Source: Nitrospiraceae bacterium (GTDB lineage: Bacteria; Nitrospirota; Nitrospiria; Nitrospirales; UBA2166). Taken from it: a stretch of DNA of 64,000 bases. The stretch lies in assembly GCA_002726235.1 (NCBI GenBank), contig PBSN01000008.1:1-64000 (forward strand), read 5' to 3'. A program made the translations under genes and the position numbers. The notes under the pieces are model-generated. The model did no database searches, was not told the origin of the DNA, and saw nothing but the letters and a program-made list of their open reading frames with translations. Of this stretch, positions 36,327 through 45,245 are shown piece by piece. Within the stretch, counting starts at the first letter, position 1; every line of letters starts with the position of its first letter.

Positions 36327-36402
36327 GGCGGCGTACCCAAGTGGTTAAGGGAGCAGTCTGCAAAACTGCGATTCAGCGGTTCGATTCCGCTCGCCGCCTC
36401 CA
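36327..36402 (+). tRNA. tRNA-Cys (GCA)
   Basis: 76-nt cloverleaf: acceptor GGCGGCG/CGCCGCC, anticodon loop CTGCAAA with GCA, T arm GCGGTTCGATTCCGC, discriminator U73 and encoded CCA. U73 and the GCA anticodon are the identity elements for CysRS. Confidence 0.96.
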
Positions 36403-36577
36403 TTAATTTTCTAGTCATATCAATGGGTTTGGGCTTGTTGAATTGGTAAGATTGGCTCAGGCCTTTCTCGTTACTTCTAGTTTTACCTCGCTCCAGAAAA
36501 ACCCTTGGCTCTCCCTCATCATGAGGTGAGGGGAAATCGGGGCGTGCTCCGTAGCATTTTATGGTGAAAGAGATTGT

Positions 36578-36607
36578 TTCTTGATCACCCCTCAGATTGT
36601 GTATAGA
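36578..36607 (+). promoter_or_regulatory. candidate promoter for hppA
   Basis: TTCTTG (36578-36583), 18 bp, TATAGA (36602-36607), about 80 bp before the hppA ATG. A 6-bp inverted repeat CCCTCA/TGAGGG lies upstream at 36513-36532. Both promoter boxes are partial matches. Confidence 0.3.
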
Positions 36608-36690
36608 ATGATGCCGTTCGGGCATATTTTCGGGGTGTTGTGTGTGATTTATAGCGATTTTATTGTTTATTCGAGGGAGGCAATAACAGA

Positions 36691-38754
36691 ATGATGGAAA
36701 TGGATTTGACGGGAATAACGGTTCTGGTTTCGATCGTGTGCAGCATGATTGGCATCGGGTATGCTGCGTATTTGACCATGTGGGTTCTGAAACGTGATGA
36801 GGGCAATGAAAAGATGAAGAGTATTGCGCGGGCTATTCAGGAAGGTGCACGCGCGTATCTTAATCGTCAGTACGGCACCGTCGCAGTGGTGGCAGCGGTC
36901 ATGGCTGTGCTGTTGTGGCTTGTGTTTGACTGGCTGACCGCAGTTGGGTTTCTTATCGGGGCGGTGGCCTCGGCTTTTGCCGGCTATGTTGGGATGCATA
37001 TGGCTGTTCGAGCCAATGTTCGGACCGCACAAGATGCCCATGATGGCCTCGACCCAGCGTTGCGGGTCGCGTTTCGTGGGGGTGCCGTAACCGGATTGTT
37101 GTTGATCGGCCTTGGACTGCTCTCGGTGGCCGGATTTTACGCCTTCGCGGAGTTTATTACAGAAGGCCCGAAAGGCGCGGTGCATGCTCTTATCGGTTTA
37201 GCATTTGGTGGAAGCCTCATCAGCGTATTTGCTAGGGTCGGTGGGGGGATTTTCACCAAAGCGGCTGATGTTGGTGCCGATCTCGTTGGAAAAGTTGAAG
37301 CGGGTATTCCAGAAGATGATCCAAGAAATCCTGCGGTGATTGCGGATAATGTTGGGGACAACGTTGGCGATTGTGCTGGTATGGCGGCGGATCTGTTTGA
37401 AACCTACGTGGTCACGACTGTTGCTGCGATGGTATTGGCAGTCTCGTTATTTCCAGGTCAACTGGAACCCGTCCTCTATCCTCTGCTTTTGGGCGCTGTC
37501 GCGATTCTTGCCACCGTTGTTGGTATTTGGTTTGTACGTGTGGGTGCAGGTGGGAGCATTATGGCGGCGCTCTACAAGGGGCTGGCGGTTGCAGGTATTG
37601 GATCCGGCATTGCATTCTATCCCATTACGAACATGCTGATGGATGGCGTTGGTGGTTTTTCTGGTCTTGCATATTTTGGCACAGCAGTTATTGGACTCGT
37701 CGTTACACTCGCTATGGTCGTCATTACGGATTATTACACGTCAACGGAATACGCTCCGGTGCGTGAAGTTGCACAAGCCAGTACCACCGGTCACGCAACC
37801 AATATCATCTCCGGGTTAGCGGTAAGTCTTCAATCCACTGCGCTTCCGGTCATCGTGATCGGGGCGGCGATCTTGGGAAGTTTTCATCTAGCAGGTCTAT
37901 ATGGTGTCGGTGTCGCAGCTGTAGCGATGTTGTCGATGGCAGGGATTATAGTTGCCATCGATGCGTTTGGTCCCATCACGGATAATGCGGGTGGTATTGC
38001 TGAAATGGCGGGTCTTCCTGAGGAGGTGCGCAATATTACCGATCCGCTCGATGCAGTGGGGAATACCACGAAAGCGGTGACCAAGGGATATGCGATTGGG
38101 TCGGCTGCTCTCGCCGCGATCGTGTTGTTTTCCGAGTATGCCCGCGAAGTGGTTCCCAGTGCGGAGGGGCAATCTGTGTCTTTTGATCTCGCTGATCCCT
38201 TGGTTATCGTGGGGCTGTTTCTCGGCGGGATGCTTCCGTTTCTCTTTGGCTCACTGTGCATGAAAGCGGTTGGTGAGGCAGGAGGCTTGGTTGTTGAGGA
38301 AGTCCGCCGGCAGTTTCGCGAGGTTAAGGGCATTATGGATGGAAGTGGAAAACCTGAGTACGGGAAATGTGTCGATATTGTGACCAAAGCCGCGATCAAA
38401 AAAATGATGATTCCTGGTCTTATTCCTGTCGTTGCTCCAATTTTAGTTGGGGTGATTCTTGGGCCAATTGCACTTGGGGCAATGCTCGTCGGCACGATTA
38501 TCACGGGCCTGTTTGTCGCAATTTCCATGACGAGTGGCGGTGGGGCGTGGGATAACGCGAAGAAGTACATTGAAGATGGCCACCATGGTGGGAAACAAAG
38601 TCTTGCTCATCAGGCTGCGGTTACTGGGGATACCGTAGGAGATCCGTACAAAGACACGGCTGGACCGGCAATCAATCCGATGATTAAGGTTGTCAATATC
38701 GTTGCGCTGATGATTGTTGCCAAACTGGGAGCCGATGGATTGCTCGGTCTATGA
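36691..38754 (+). CDS. hppA: K+-independent membrane proton-translocating pyrophosphatase
   Basis: 687-residue integral membrane pump with about 16 transmembrane helices that couples PPi hydrolysis to proton export. The PPi/Mg site [20 protein letters not shown] is at 208-227, with further acidic clusters in [16 protein letters not shown] and the C-terminal [18 protein letters not shown]. The position distinguishing the K+ subfamilies carries K461 (and T464) in [10 protein letters not shown], where K+-dependent enzymes have Ala and Gly, so this is the K+-independent H+ type. GAGGGAGG precedes the start. The enzyme saves energy by recycling PPi from biosynthesis. Confidence 0.96.
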   Translation: MMEMDLTGITVLVSIVCSMIGIGYAAYLTMWVLKRDEGNEKMKSIARAIQEGARAYLNRQYGTVAVVAAVMAVLLWLVFDWLTAVGFLIGAVASAFAGYVGMHMAVRANVRTAQDAHDGLDPALRVAFRGGAVTGLLLIGLGLLSVAGFYAFAEFITEGPKGAVHALIGLAFGGSLISVFARVGGGIFTKAADVGADLVGKVEAGIPEDDPRNPAVIADNVGDNVGDCAGMAADLFETYVVTTVAAMVLAVSLFPGQLEPVLYPLLLGAVAILATVVGIWFVRVGAGGSIMAALYKGLAVAGIGSGIAFYPITNMLMDGVGGFSGLAYFGTAVIGLVVTLAMVVITDYYTSTEYAPVREVAQASTTGHATNIISGLAVSLQSTALPVIVIGAAILGSFHLAGLYGVGVAAVAMLSMAGIIVAIDAFGPITDNAGGIAEMAGLPEEVRNITDPLDAVGNTTKAVTKGYAIGSAALAAIVLFSEYAREVVPSAEGQSVSFDLADPLVIVGLFLGGMLPFLFGSLCMKAVGEAGGLVVEEVRRQFREVKGIMDGSGKPEYGKCVDIVTKAAIKKMMIPGLIPVVAPILVGVILGPIALGAMLVGTIITGLFVAISMTSGGGAWDNAKKYIEDGHHGGKQSLAHQAAVTGDTVGDPYKDTAGPAINPMIKVVNIVALMIVAKLGADGLLGL

Positions 38755-38827
38755 TCGCGTGAGGATGTTTGCGGATGGTGTTTGTATGTAGCCTAATGTA
38801 GGGATCGCATACGAGGGAAGGCGGAAT

Positions 38828-39025
38828 ATGGAACAACGGCAGAAATCGTATGACGCAAGTAAGAGTAGCGATCCTGAACAGGATGCGACCCAAAGTCAGA
38901 CCGTCATTGAGACGGGAGAAAAACTCAAGCAGGACATCGATTCCCTCATTGATGAGATTGACGCGGTCTTGGAGGAGAATGCCGAAGAGTTCGTGAAGAA
39001 TTACATTCAGAAAGGTGGGGAATAG
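38828..39025 (+). CDS. pup: prokaryotic ubiquitin-like protein Pup
   Basis: 65-residue, highly charged protein. The C-terminal half (DIDSLIDEIDAVLEENAEEF, then VKNYIQKGGE) matches the helical binding region of Mycobacterium Pup, which ends DDVLEENAEDFVRAYVQKGGQ-like. Pup is ligated through its C-terminal glutamate to lysines of targets by PafA and delivers them to the Mpa/ARC-proteasome. This Pup already ends Gly-Gly-Glu, so Dop deamidation would not be needed. The N-terminal 25 residues are disordered. GGAAGGCGG sits 4 nt before the ATG. No pafA, dop, mpa or proteasome gene is in this window; recJ starts 5 bp later. Confidence 0.9.
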   Translation: MEQRQKSYDASKSSDPEQDATQSQTVIETGEKLKQDIDSLIDEIDAVLEENAEEFVKNYIQKGGE

Positions 39026-39030
39026 GGTTC

Positions 39031-40773
39031 TTGTCACGTGTTGTCCGTCAAAAAGAATGGAACATTCCACAACGAAATAGCGATGTAGAGCGGCAGCTTG
39101 TTGAGTTGGCGAATATCGGTTCCGTCACAGCGTCGGTCCTGGTGTCGAGGGGCGTGGTTACTGCGGAGCAGGCGCTGAGTCAACTTACCGGGCGTGGGGA
39201 AATTCTCCACGATCCCTTCCTCATTCCTGACATGGAGCGGGCAGTCGATCGTATGAGGCAAGCCATTCAAGGGCAGGAGCGTGTTCTTATTTATGGTGAC
39301 TACGACGTCGATGGAATCACCTCAACAAGCCTGTATGTTGAATTCTTTCGTGCGCATGGACTCGAAGTCGCATACCAACTGCCGCATCGATTTCGGGATG
39401 GTTATGGCTTCAATATGGATACCATCACTCAATTTCGAGACCGTGAAATCTCATTATTGATTACGACTGATTGTGGCACGACATCTCGGAATGAGGTGGC
39501 ATATGCTGGGACATGTGGGATTGATGTGATCATTGCCGATCACCATGAGCCCGGCGATGATGGCCTGCCTCATGCTCTCGCCTTGTTAAATCCCTGCCGA
39601 GCAGATTCATCGTATCCCTTCCGAGGTTTGTGTTCCTGTGCCATTGCCTTCAAAGTCGCCATGGCGTACGACCAGAAATATAACGGCGATATTGATAGCC
39701 ATGTCGTCGATTTTGAATTGCGAGACGGCCTAGATCTTGTGGCGTTGGCAACCATTGCCGACATGGCACCATTGGTCAATGAGAATCGCACGCTGGTCTG
39801 TGAGGGATTAAAACGGCTCTCCACCGATGAACGTGTGGGGATCAAAGCATTGAAGAACGTTGCGAACGTGTCTGGTACCTGTCGTGCAGAGACGATTGGG
39901 TTTACGCTAGCACCTCGGATTAATGCTGCGGGCCGGATGGACGATGCAAAAATTGGTGTTCGTCTTCTCACAACACACTCGTTGGATGAGGCTCATGCGA
40001 TTGCGTCCAAGATGAATCGTTTCAATGATGAGAGAAAGCGGGCGCAGCATGAGACAGAACTAGAAGTCGAGGGAATGCTGAGTCAATTGCACGATGGCTC
40101 TGGCCCAATTGTTGTAAGCGGTATTGGGTGGCATATGGGTGTGGTTGGCATTGTTGCAGCTCACATGGCCGAACGATATTATCGCCCTGTCGTTGTCATT
40201 GCCCTGAATGAGAATGGGATCGGTCGCGGATCTGCGCGTAGCATTCCAGAGTTCGATCTGTTTCATGGAATAAACCAATGCCGCATGCATCTGGACGCGT
40301 TTGGAGGCCATAAGTTTGCCGCCGGATTGACAATTCGGCAGGAAAAGATTCCGGCTTTTCGAGAGGCGTTTACTGCGGTTGTCCATGAGGCGATGAATGG
40401 AGCCGATCCTGTGCCTCGCATCAATATTGATGCCGAGGTTGATCTTGGCGAGATTTCCTTCGGAGTGGTTGATGAACTTTCAGCTCTTGGTCCATTTGGA
40501 ACGAAGAACCCAGAACCCATTCTGGCCGCTAGTTATGTACACGTAAGTTCTTATCGACGCGTTGGCCAGGGGCATCTGAGCCTTACATTTCGTTCTCGGA
40601 GTGGGGCTACGTACGATGCGATAGGATTTGGGATGAGTGGGCTGCTGGATGATGGTACGATTGCTCGAGGCCCTGTTGATGCTGCCTTTAAGGTGGGGAG
40701 GGATTCTTGGCGTGGAACTGATCGCTTGCGCTTACAACTTGTCGATGTTCGCCCGAGCTGTGGAATCGCATAG
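39031..40773 (+). CDS. recJ: single-stranded-DNA-specific exonuclease RecJ
   Basis: 580-residue DHH-family 5'-3' exonuclease of recombination and mismatch repair. Motif I DYDVDG is at 90-95, the DHH motif at 170-172 (ADHHEPGD), and the DHHA1 domain follows with GIGWHMGVVGIVAAHMAERY and FGGHKFAAGLTI. The start is TTG at 39031, directly after pup; the Shine-Dalgarno-like GGTGGGG overlaps the end of pup, so translation is probably coupled. Length is normal. Confidence 0.95.
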   Translation: MSRVVRQKEWNIPQRNSDVERQLVELANIGSVTASVLVSRGVVTAEQALSQLTGRGEILHDPFLIPDMERAVDRMRQAIQGQERVLIYGDYDVDGITSTSLYVEFFRAHGLEVAYQLPHRFRDGYGFNMDTITQFRDREISLLITTDCGTTSRNEVAYAGTCGIDVIIADHHEPGDDGLPHALALLNPCRADSSYPFRGLCSCAIAFKVAMAYDQKYNGDIDSHVVDFELRDGLDLVALATIADMAPLVNENRTLVCEGLKRLSTDERVGIKALKNVANVSGTCRAETIGFTLAPRINAAGRMDDAKIGVRLLTTHSLDEAHAIASKMNRFNDERKRAQHETELEVEGMLSQLHDGSGPIVVSGIGWHMGVVGIVAAHMAERYYRPVVVIALNENGIGRGSARSIPEFDLFHGINQCRMHLDAFGGHKFAAGLTIRQEKIPAFREAFTAVVHEAMNGADPVPRINIDAEVDLGEISFGVVDELSALGPFGTKNPEPILAASYVHVSSYRRVGQGHLSLTFRSRSGATYDAIGFGMSGLLDDGTIARGPVDAAFKVGRDSWRGTDRLRLQLVDVRPSCGIA

Positions 40774-40812
40774 GAACGTGTAGCAGGACGTAATATTTCG
40801 ACGGATTATTAG

Positions 40813-43008
40813 GTGAGTGTCCTAGCATTAGAATGTGATCGTATTGAGGACGTGATTGGCCGAGTCCTCGCGTATCATCCGACCGCCGATGTCGATCTTC
40901 TTCAACGTGCCTATGACTTTTCTGCACGAGCACATGAGGGGCAACAGCGTCTCTCAGGTGAACCATATCTCAAGCATCCGCTTGCGGTTGCGTCGGTCCT
41001 CTGCGCACTACGACTCGATGTTCCACCTATTGCTGCTGGGCTTCTTCATGATGTGGTTGAAGATACGGTTTGCACCTTCGAGTGTCTTGAGAATGAATTT
41101 GGTGAAGAAATTGCTCGTTTGGTTGACGGGGTCACCAAGATTGGAAAAGTCGAATTTAAGAGTGATGAAGAAAAACAAGCTGAGAATTTTAGGAAGATGC
41201 TTCTGTCGATGGCCGATGATATTCGAGTCATTATCATTAAGCTTGCCGACCGCCTTCACAATATGCAAACACTCAACCATCTACACCCAACACGTAAGGC
41301 AGAAATTGTCCGTGAGACGCTAGAGATTTATGCCCCGTTGGCGAATCGTCTTGGGATTGGGTGGATAAAAAATTCACTGGAAGATTTGTGCCTCAAGTCG
41401 TTGTGGCCAGAGAAATATGAAATGCTTAGCAAGAAGGTGGCCAAACGGATTCAAGAGCGAGAAGCCTATGTCGATGAGGTTACGGAATTTGTCAGTCAAA
41501 AGCTTCTGGAGCAAGGGATCAAAGCAGATATCACAGGTCGACCAAAGCATCTTTATAGCATTTACCAGAAGATGGAGACGCAAGGGATTTTATTCGAGGA
41601 AGTATACGATTTGACCGCTATCCGTGTGACTACCGACACTCTGATTAATTGTTATGGCATCTTAGGGATTGTTCACTCACTGTGGCGGCCAGTTCCTGGT
41701 CGATTTAAGGATTATATTGGTGTCCCCAAGTCTAATCTCTATCAATCTCTCCATACCACGGTGGCAGGACCGAGTGGAGAGCATGTGGAGTTTCAGATTC
41801 GTACTGAGGCAATGCATCGTGTTGCGGAAGAAGGGATCGCTGCCCACTGGCGATATAAGGACAAAGGTAAAGTTAATACAAATGACGAAAAGATCTTTAC
41901 GTGGTTGCGCCAATTGGTGGAATGGCACCGTGATCTTTCGGACAATCGCCAGTTTATGAATTCAGTCAAACTTGGTCTGTATGCCGATGTGATTTATGTC
42001 TTTACGCCTGAAGGTGCTGTCAAAGAGCTTCCCGCAGGTGCAACGTCAATCGATTTTGCCTATGCGGTTCATACCGAGGTCGGTCACCATTATTTTGGTG
42101 CGAAGGTAAACGGAAAGATCGTGCCGCCGTCCACGACGTTACATAGTGGTGATTCAGTGGAAATTCTAACTTCCACGACGAGTGTTCCAAGTAAGGATTG
42201 GTTGAAGTTTGTCCAAACCCCATCGGCTAAAACGAAGATAAAACACTGGATTCGTGATGCAGAGCGAGTGCGCAACGTTGCCCTTGGGAAGAAACTGGTT
42301 GAAAAAGAAATGCGTCGGCAAGGTATGACGCATCGCGAATTGATAGAAATTCAGGAATTTTCTGTCCTCGCAAAACACATTGGGTTCCAGTCTACAGAGG
42401 AACTGCTAGGAGCTGTCAGCGTAGGAAAGGTTTCTGTTTCGCAAGTTGTAAAATGGATGATGGATAAGTTGAAAGGGGGGACTGGTGTCGATGATGGTGA
42501 ACTCTTGCCGCATGATCGAAGCGTCAAGGTTCGAGGTGCGAGTGGGCTTCTATTTCACTTTTCGCGTTGCTGTAATCCTGTTCCCGGAGATCATATATTT
42601 GGATTTATAACCCGTGGACGTGGAATTTCAATTCACGCCTCATGGTGTCATAACTTAGATATTTTAGAATGCCATAAAGAGCGGTTTGTGGATGCGGAAT
42701 GGGATGTTTTGTGTGATCGCACCCACCGAGCGGGCATCTCCGTCTTGACGGTGAATCGACCGGGCCTTTTGGCCAGCGTGTCCTCTACCATTACAGCGGG
42801 GAATGTCAATATTACTTCTGCTGATATCGCAGAGACCCATGATGCGAAGGCTGCACAGAATTTCGTCGTTGAGGTGCGGCATGCGTCTCAGTTGGAGCTA
42901 GTGATTAAAAGTGTTGCGGAACTTGAGGGCGTGTTTTACGCGAAACGCGTCCCAGTCCGTCCCTTTGGCTCTCATCGATTTCGACGTTCCCTTCCTCCCA
43001 AGTCGTAA
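40813..43008 (+). CDS. bifunctional (p)ppGpp synthetase/hydrolase (Rel/SpoT type)
   Basis: 731-residue long RSH protein. The HD hydrolase domain is intact (H55; H79-D80 in GLLHDVVEDT), and the synthetase domain follows with GRPKHLYSIYQKM and PGRFKDYIGVPK, where the RFKD charge pattern marks bifunctional Rel rather than RelA (EFDD). Then come TGS (YVFTPEGAVKELPAGAT), zinc-finger/helical and C-terminal ACT domains (AGISVLTVNRPGLL). It makes and destroys the stringent-response alarmone. GTG start at 40813, 39 bp after recJ. This is the form expected of a single-RSH organism. Confidence 0.95.
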   Translation: MSVLALECDRIEDVIGRVLAYHPTADVDLLQRAYDFSARAHEGQQRLSGEPYLKHPLAVASVLCALRLDVPPIAAGLLHDVVEDTVCTFECLENEFGEEIARLVDGVTKIGKVEFKSDEEKQAENFRKMLLSMADDIRVIIIKLADRLHNMQTLNHLHPTRKAEIVRETLEIYAPLANRLGIGWIKNSLEDLCLKSLWPEKYEMLSKKVAKRIQEREAYVDEVTEFVSQKLLEQGIKADITGRPKHLYSIYQKMETQGILFEEVYDLTAIRVTTDTLINCYGILGIVHSLWRPVPGRFKDYIGVPKSNLYQSLHTTVAGPSGEHVEFQIRTEAMHRVAEEGIAAHWRYKDKGKVNTNDEKIFTWLRQLVEWHRDLSDNRQFMNSVKLGLYADVIYVFTPEGAVKELPAGATSIDFAYAVHTEVGHHYFGAKVNGKIVPPSTTLHSGDSVEILTSTTSVPSKDWLKFVQTPSAKTKIKHWIRDAERVRNVALGKKLVEKEMRRQGMTHRELIEIQEFSVLAKHIGFQSTEELLGAVSVGKVSVSQVVKWMMDKLKGGTGVDDGELLPHDRSVKVRGASGLLFHFSRCCNPVPGDHIFGFITRGRGISIHASWCHNLDILECHKERFVDAEWDVLCDRTHRAGISVLTVNRPGLLASVSSTITAGNVNITSADIAETHDAKAAQNFVVEVRHASQLELVIKSVAELEGVFYAKRVPVRPFGSHRFRRSLPPKS

Positions 43009-43171
43009 CAAAAGTACCTTTCGCAGCCCCTCTAGCGTATTGGTTGGGGCATGGGATGCCGCGCCTTTCAGCTTACAGATGAGTTGGTGGCTACCGCAGT
43101 CTACTACTCGTATATTTGCAGGGTGTTCAGTGCTTTTTTTGAATCAGGCATGTATGTGTTGTGGAACCGTG

Positions 43172-43660
43172 ATGCAAAGAAGGCATTCAGATTCCCATGA
43201 CCGCGGCAAGTTGATCGTGGCGAGCAGAATTAGTGGATTCATCGTTCTAGTTCTATCGTTACTGCTATGTTTTGTTCCACCTGCGTTGGCCACGGTTTAT
43301 GCTCTTCATATCCAGGACGATGTAGATGGAGGGTTCCATGAGTCTCTGTATGTCATCGTTGTTGCTGAGGCCCCCGATGAGAATGTCGCACGGATGATGG
43401 CGTTTGTGATCCAAGAAGTAGTTCGGCGCCCTCTTCACCTCTATCGTGGTGATGACAGGGTCATGATTGTCCTCACTGGCCATCCCATTTCTTTAGCGGA
43501 TGCGGAGATTATTGGAAGAGATCTCAAGTATCTTGCCCTCTTTCAAGATACCCCATATCCCCGCTTTCACCCTGTTCAATCAATTGACTATTGTGATCAG
43601 ACTCGGCGTTGCCTTGATATCTCTGAATCCAATCAAGACCAGTCGAGGGCGGATATTTAG
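43172..43660 (+). CDS. small secreted protein of unknown function
   Basis: 162 residues from the ATG at 43172. A hydrophobic core of a signal peptide (FIVLVLSLLLCFVPPALA, residues 24-41) is followed by a mature domain of about 120 residues beginning TVYALHIQDDVDGG. The mature part is acidic, alpha/beta-like, with one Cys pair near the end (YCDQTRRC). No family is recognised. The frame is open back to 42911 inside rel, but that N-terminal stretch looks non-coding; ATG at 43154 or a GTG immediately before the signal core are alternative starts. It stands alone between rel and the dcw promoter. Confidence 0.55.
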   Translation: MQRRHSDSHDRGKLIVASRISGFIVLVLSLLLCFVPPALATVYALHIQDDVDGGFHESLYVIVVAEAPDENVARMMAFVIQEVVRRPLHLYRGDDRVMIVLTGHPISLADAEIIGRDLKYLALFQDTPYPRFHPVQSIDYCDQTRRCLDISESNQDQSRADI

Positions 43661-43832
43661 GACAACCACTCTCCCCCCATCTACACGATTTTGTTCCGAT
43701 ATTCCATCGTAACGAGGTTTGCCAGTAGTCCTTCGGAGGATTAGAGGGCTTGCCGAGGTAGAATTCTCGACCCTGTTCAGTGTTCGAACTTATGTCGACT
43801 GTGCGCTTATGCATGCTGTAATTTATTGGATG

Positions 43833-43859
43833 TTATCCACGCTGTGGGTAAAAGTGGTA
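43833..43859. promoter_or_regulatory. distal TGGxx repeat pair / DnaA-box-like palindrome
   Basis: TTATCCACGCTGTGGGTAA (43833-43851) is an inverted pair of DnaA-box-like 9-mers, each one mismatch from TTATCCACA. Overlapping it, TGGGT (43845-43849) and TGGTA (43855-43859) are spaced by 10 bp. The shared core GTGGxTAAAAGTGG recurs 151 bp downstream. Confidence 0.4.
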
Positions 43860-43957
43860 GCTAGTTGATGTAGTTCTTTAACCTGTGCCATAAAAGGCGA
43901 AATCAAGTAGTAGCGCAATATACCTGTAAGTACGCTATAAATTTGACAATTTTTAGT

Positions 43958-43985
43958 TTGACATCCATGGGTGGTGGCGTATACT
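43958..43985 (+). promoter_or_regulatory. near-consensus promoter of the dcw cluster
   Basis: TTGACA (43958-43963, perfect), a 16-bp spacer, then TATACT (43980-43985, five of six). Predicted start near 43992, about 75 nt before the rsmH start. An additional TTGACA lies at 43943. Confidence 0.65.
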
Positions 43986-43993
43986 TTACGAAA

Positions 43994-44020
43994 TGTGGAT
44001 AAAAGTGGGAGGTAATGGAT
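43994..44020. promoter_or_regulatory. proximal MraZ-box-like triple repeat overlapping a perfect DnaA box
   Basis: TGGAT (43996), TGGGA (44006) and TGGAT (44016) are three direct repeats at exact 10-bp spacing, the arrangement bound by MraZ (TGGGN-N5 repeats) upstream of dcw clusters. TGTGGATAA (43994-44002) is also the complement of the consensus DnaA box TTATCCACA. The site overlaps the predicted transcription start, so either protein would repress. Confidence 0.5.
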
Positions 44021-44066
44021 TGGTTATTTGGAGAAACTTTAAAGTTGTTTTAGCTCGTGTTGCATA

Positions 44067-44981
44067 TTGAATTTGGAAAATAGAGAAAAGCACGTACCGG
44101 TTCTGAAGGATGAAGTTATTGAGTGCCTTAAAGTCGGTCGTGGTGGTGTCTATGTTGATGGAACGGTTGGTGCTGGTGGACATGCCGAGGCACTCCTTCG
44201 GGCTAGTGCGCCGAATGGAATTGTCATTGGGGTCGATCAAGATGACGACGCCATTAAAGTAGCCGAAGAGCGTCTAAAGGAATTTGGAACCCGTTTTCAG
44301 CTGATCCATGGAAATTTTGAGCAACTTGCTCAATGTGTTCAATCAGCTGGGATCGATGCGGTGAACGGAATTGTTTTGGATTTGGGAATCTCCTCGATGC
44401 AGCTTGATGATCCCGCAAGGGGATTTAGCTTTCAGTCTGAAGGTCCTTTGGATATGAGGATGGATCAGAGGATTTCTCGGATGGCATCCCACGTGATTAA
44501 CGATACTTCAGAAGTGGAACTTGCCAAAATCTTTGCTGAGTACGGGGAAGAACGATATGCACGACGCATTGCACGCGGTATCGTGCAACGCCGCGTTAAG
44601 CAGCCCATTCTCACGACGAGTGCACTTAAGGATATTATTCGGTTTTCTGTGCCTTCGCAGTATCGGTCTGGACGCCTGCATTGCGCCACTCGGGTGTTTC
44701 AGTCATTGCGTATTGCGGTGAATGGTGAGCTTGATGTGTTGTCTCGTGGTATCCAGCAAGCGGTTTTGCTTCTTTCCCCGGGCGGAAGGTTGGGTGTGAT
44801 TACCTTCCACTCTTTGGAAGATCGTATTGTAAAGCAGAGCTTTCTGGCCATGGCTCGGGCTGCGCAACCAACGGTTGTTCGGCTATTCAAAAAACCGATC
44901 TGTCCCTCGGAGAAAGAACGACGCGAGAACCGAAGATCGCGGAGTGCAAAATTTCGTGTAATTGAAAAGGTGGCGGTTTGA
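44067..44981 (+). CDS. rsmH: 16S rRNA (cytosine1402-N4)-methyltransferase RsmH
   Basis: 304-residue SAM-dependent methyltransferase (MraW). HVPVLKDEV near the start, the SAM motif DGTVGAGGHAE, LDLGISSMQLDDPARGFSF and GVITFHSLEDRIVK are all family hallmarks. The frame begins with TTG at 44067 and has no clear Shine-Dalgarno; a second TTG lies at 44073. It is the first gene of the dcw cluster, directly behind a strong promoter. It overlaps ftsL by 4 bp. Confidence 0.95.
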   Translation: MNLENREKHVPVLKDEVIECLKVGRGGVYVDGTVGAGGHAEALLRASAPNGIVIGVDQDDDAIKVAEERLKEFGTRFQLIHGNFEQLAQCVQSAGIDAVNGIVLDLGISSMQLDDPARGFSFQSEGPLDMRMDQRISRMASHVINDTSEVELAKIFAEYGEERYARRIARGIVQRRVKQPILTTSALKDIIRFSVPSQYRSGRLHCATRVFQSLRIAVNGELDVLSRGIQQAVLLLSPGGRLGVITFHSLEDRIVKQSFLAMARAAQPTVVRLFKKPICPSEKERRENRRSRSAKFRVIEKVAV

Positions 44982-45235
44982 AAGTCATCCTCGGCAGTGC
45001 ATTGCTTCTTTTTCTGATGTTATTTAGCGTCTGGGAAGATCAAGAGATAGTCAATCTGGGATATGCGACCGAAGAGATGAGACTTGCCAAAGCCCATCAA
45101 TACGAACGGCAACAGGCATTAATGGGGAAATACTATGGCCTCATTTCACTTGATCGCATTGAAAGACGTGCGATGACACAACTTGGGCTTGTACGGCCTC
45201 AGGCAGGTCAGGTTATTCTAATGTCCAAGCAATAG
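44978..45235 (+). CDS. ftsL: cell division protein FtsL
   Basis: 85-residue bitopic protein with one transmembrane helix at about 4-20 and a periplasmic coiled-coil-like helix (about 25-60), the architecture of FtsL, which joins FtsB and FtsQ in activating septal synthesis. TTG start overlaps the rsmH stop (TTGA). Sequence similarity in this family is low; the call leans on position between rsmH and ftsI. The end is RIERRAMTQLGLVRPQAGQV, a typical FtsL tail. Confidence 0.85.
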   Translation: MKVILGSALLLFLMLFSVWEDQEIVNLGYATEEMRLAKAHQYERQQALMGKYYGLISLDRIERRAMTQLGLVRPQAGQVILMSKQ

Positions 45236-45245
45236 GAGGGTGTTC

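Larger units (their letters stand above)
43661..44066. other. upstream control region of the dcw cluster
   Basis: 406 bp, AT-rich towards the 3' end. It carries two arrays of 10-bp-spaced TGGxx repeats, DnaA-box-like sequences at 43833-43851 and 43994-44002, and a near-consensus promoter. There is no mraZ gene here, where many bacteria have one. Confidence 0.7.

Noticed and set aside
36299-36625. 108-codon minus-strand frame
   Set aside because: It runs antisense across tRNA-Cys. The GIEPLNRSFADCSLNHLGTP-type peptide is a well-known artefact of translating tRNA genes.
42911-43171. N-terminal extension of the small secreted protein into rel
   Set aside because: The first 80 or so residues overlap the ACT domain of rel in another frame and look random; the signal peptide begins later.
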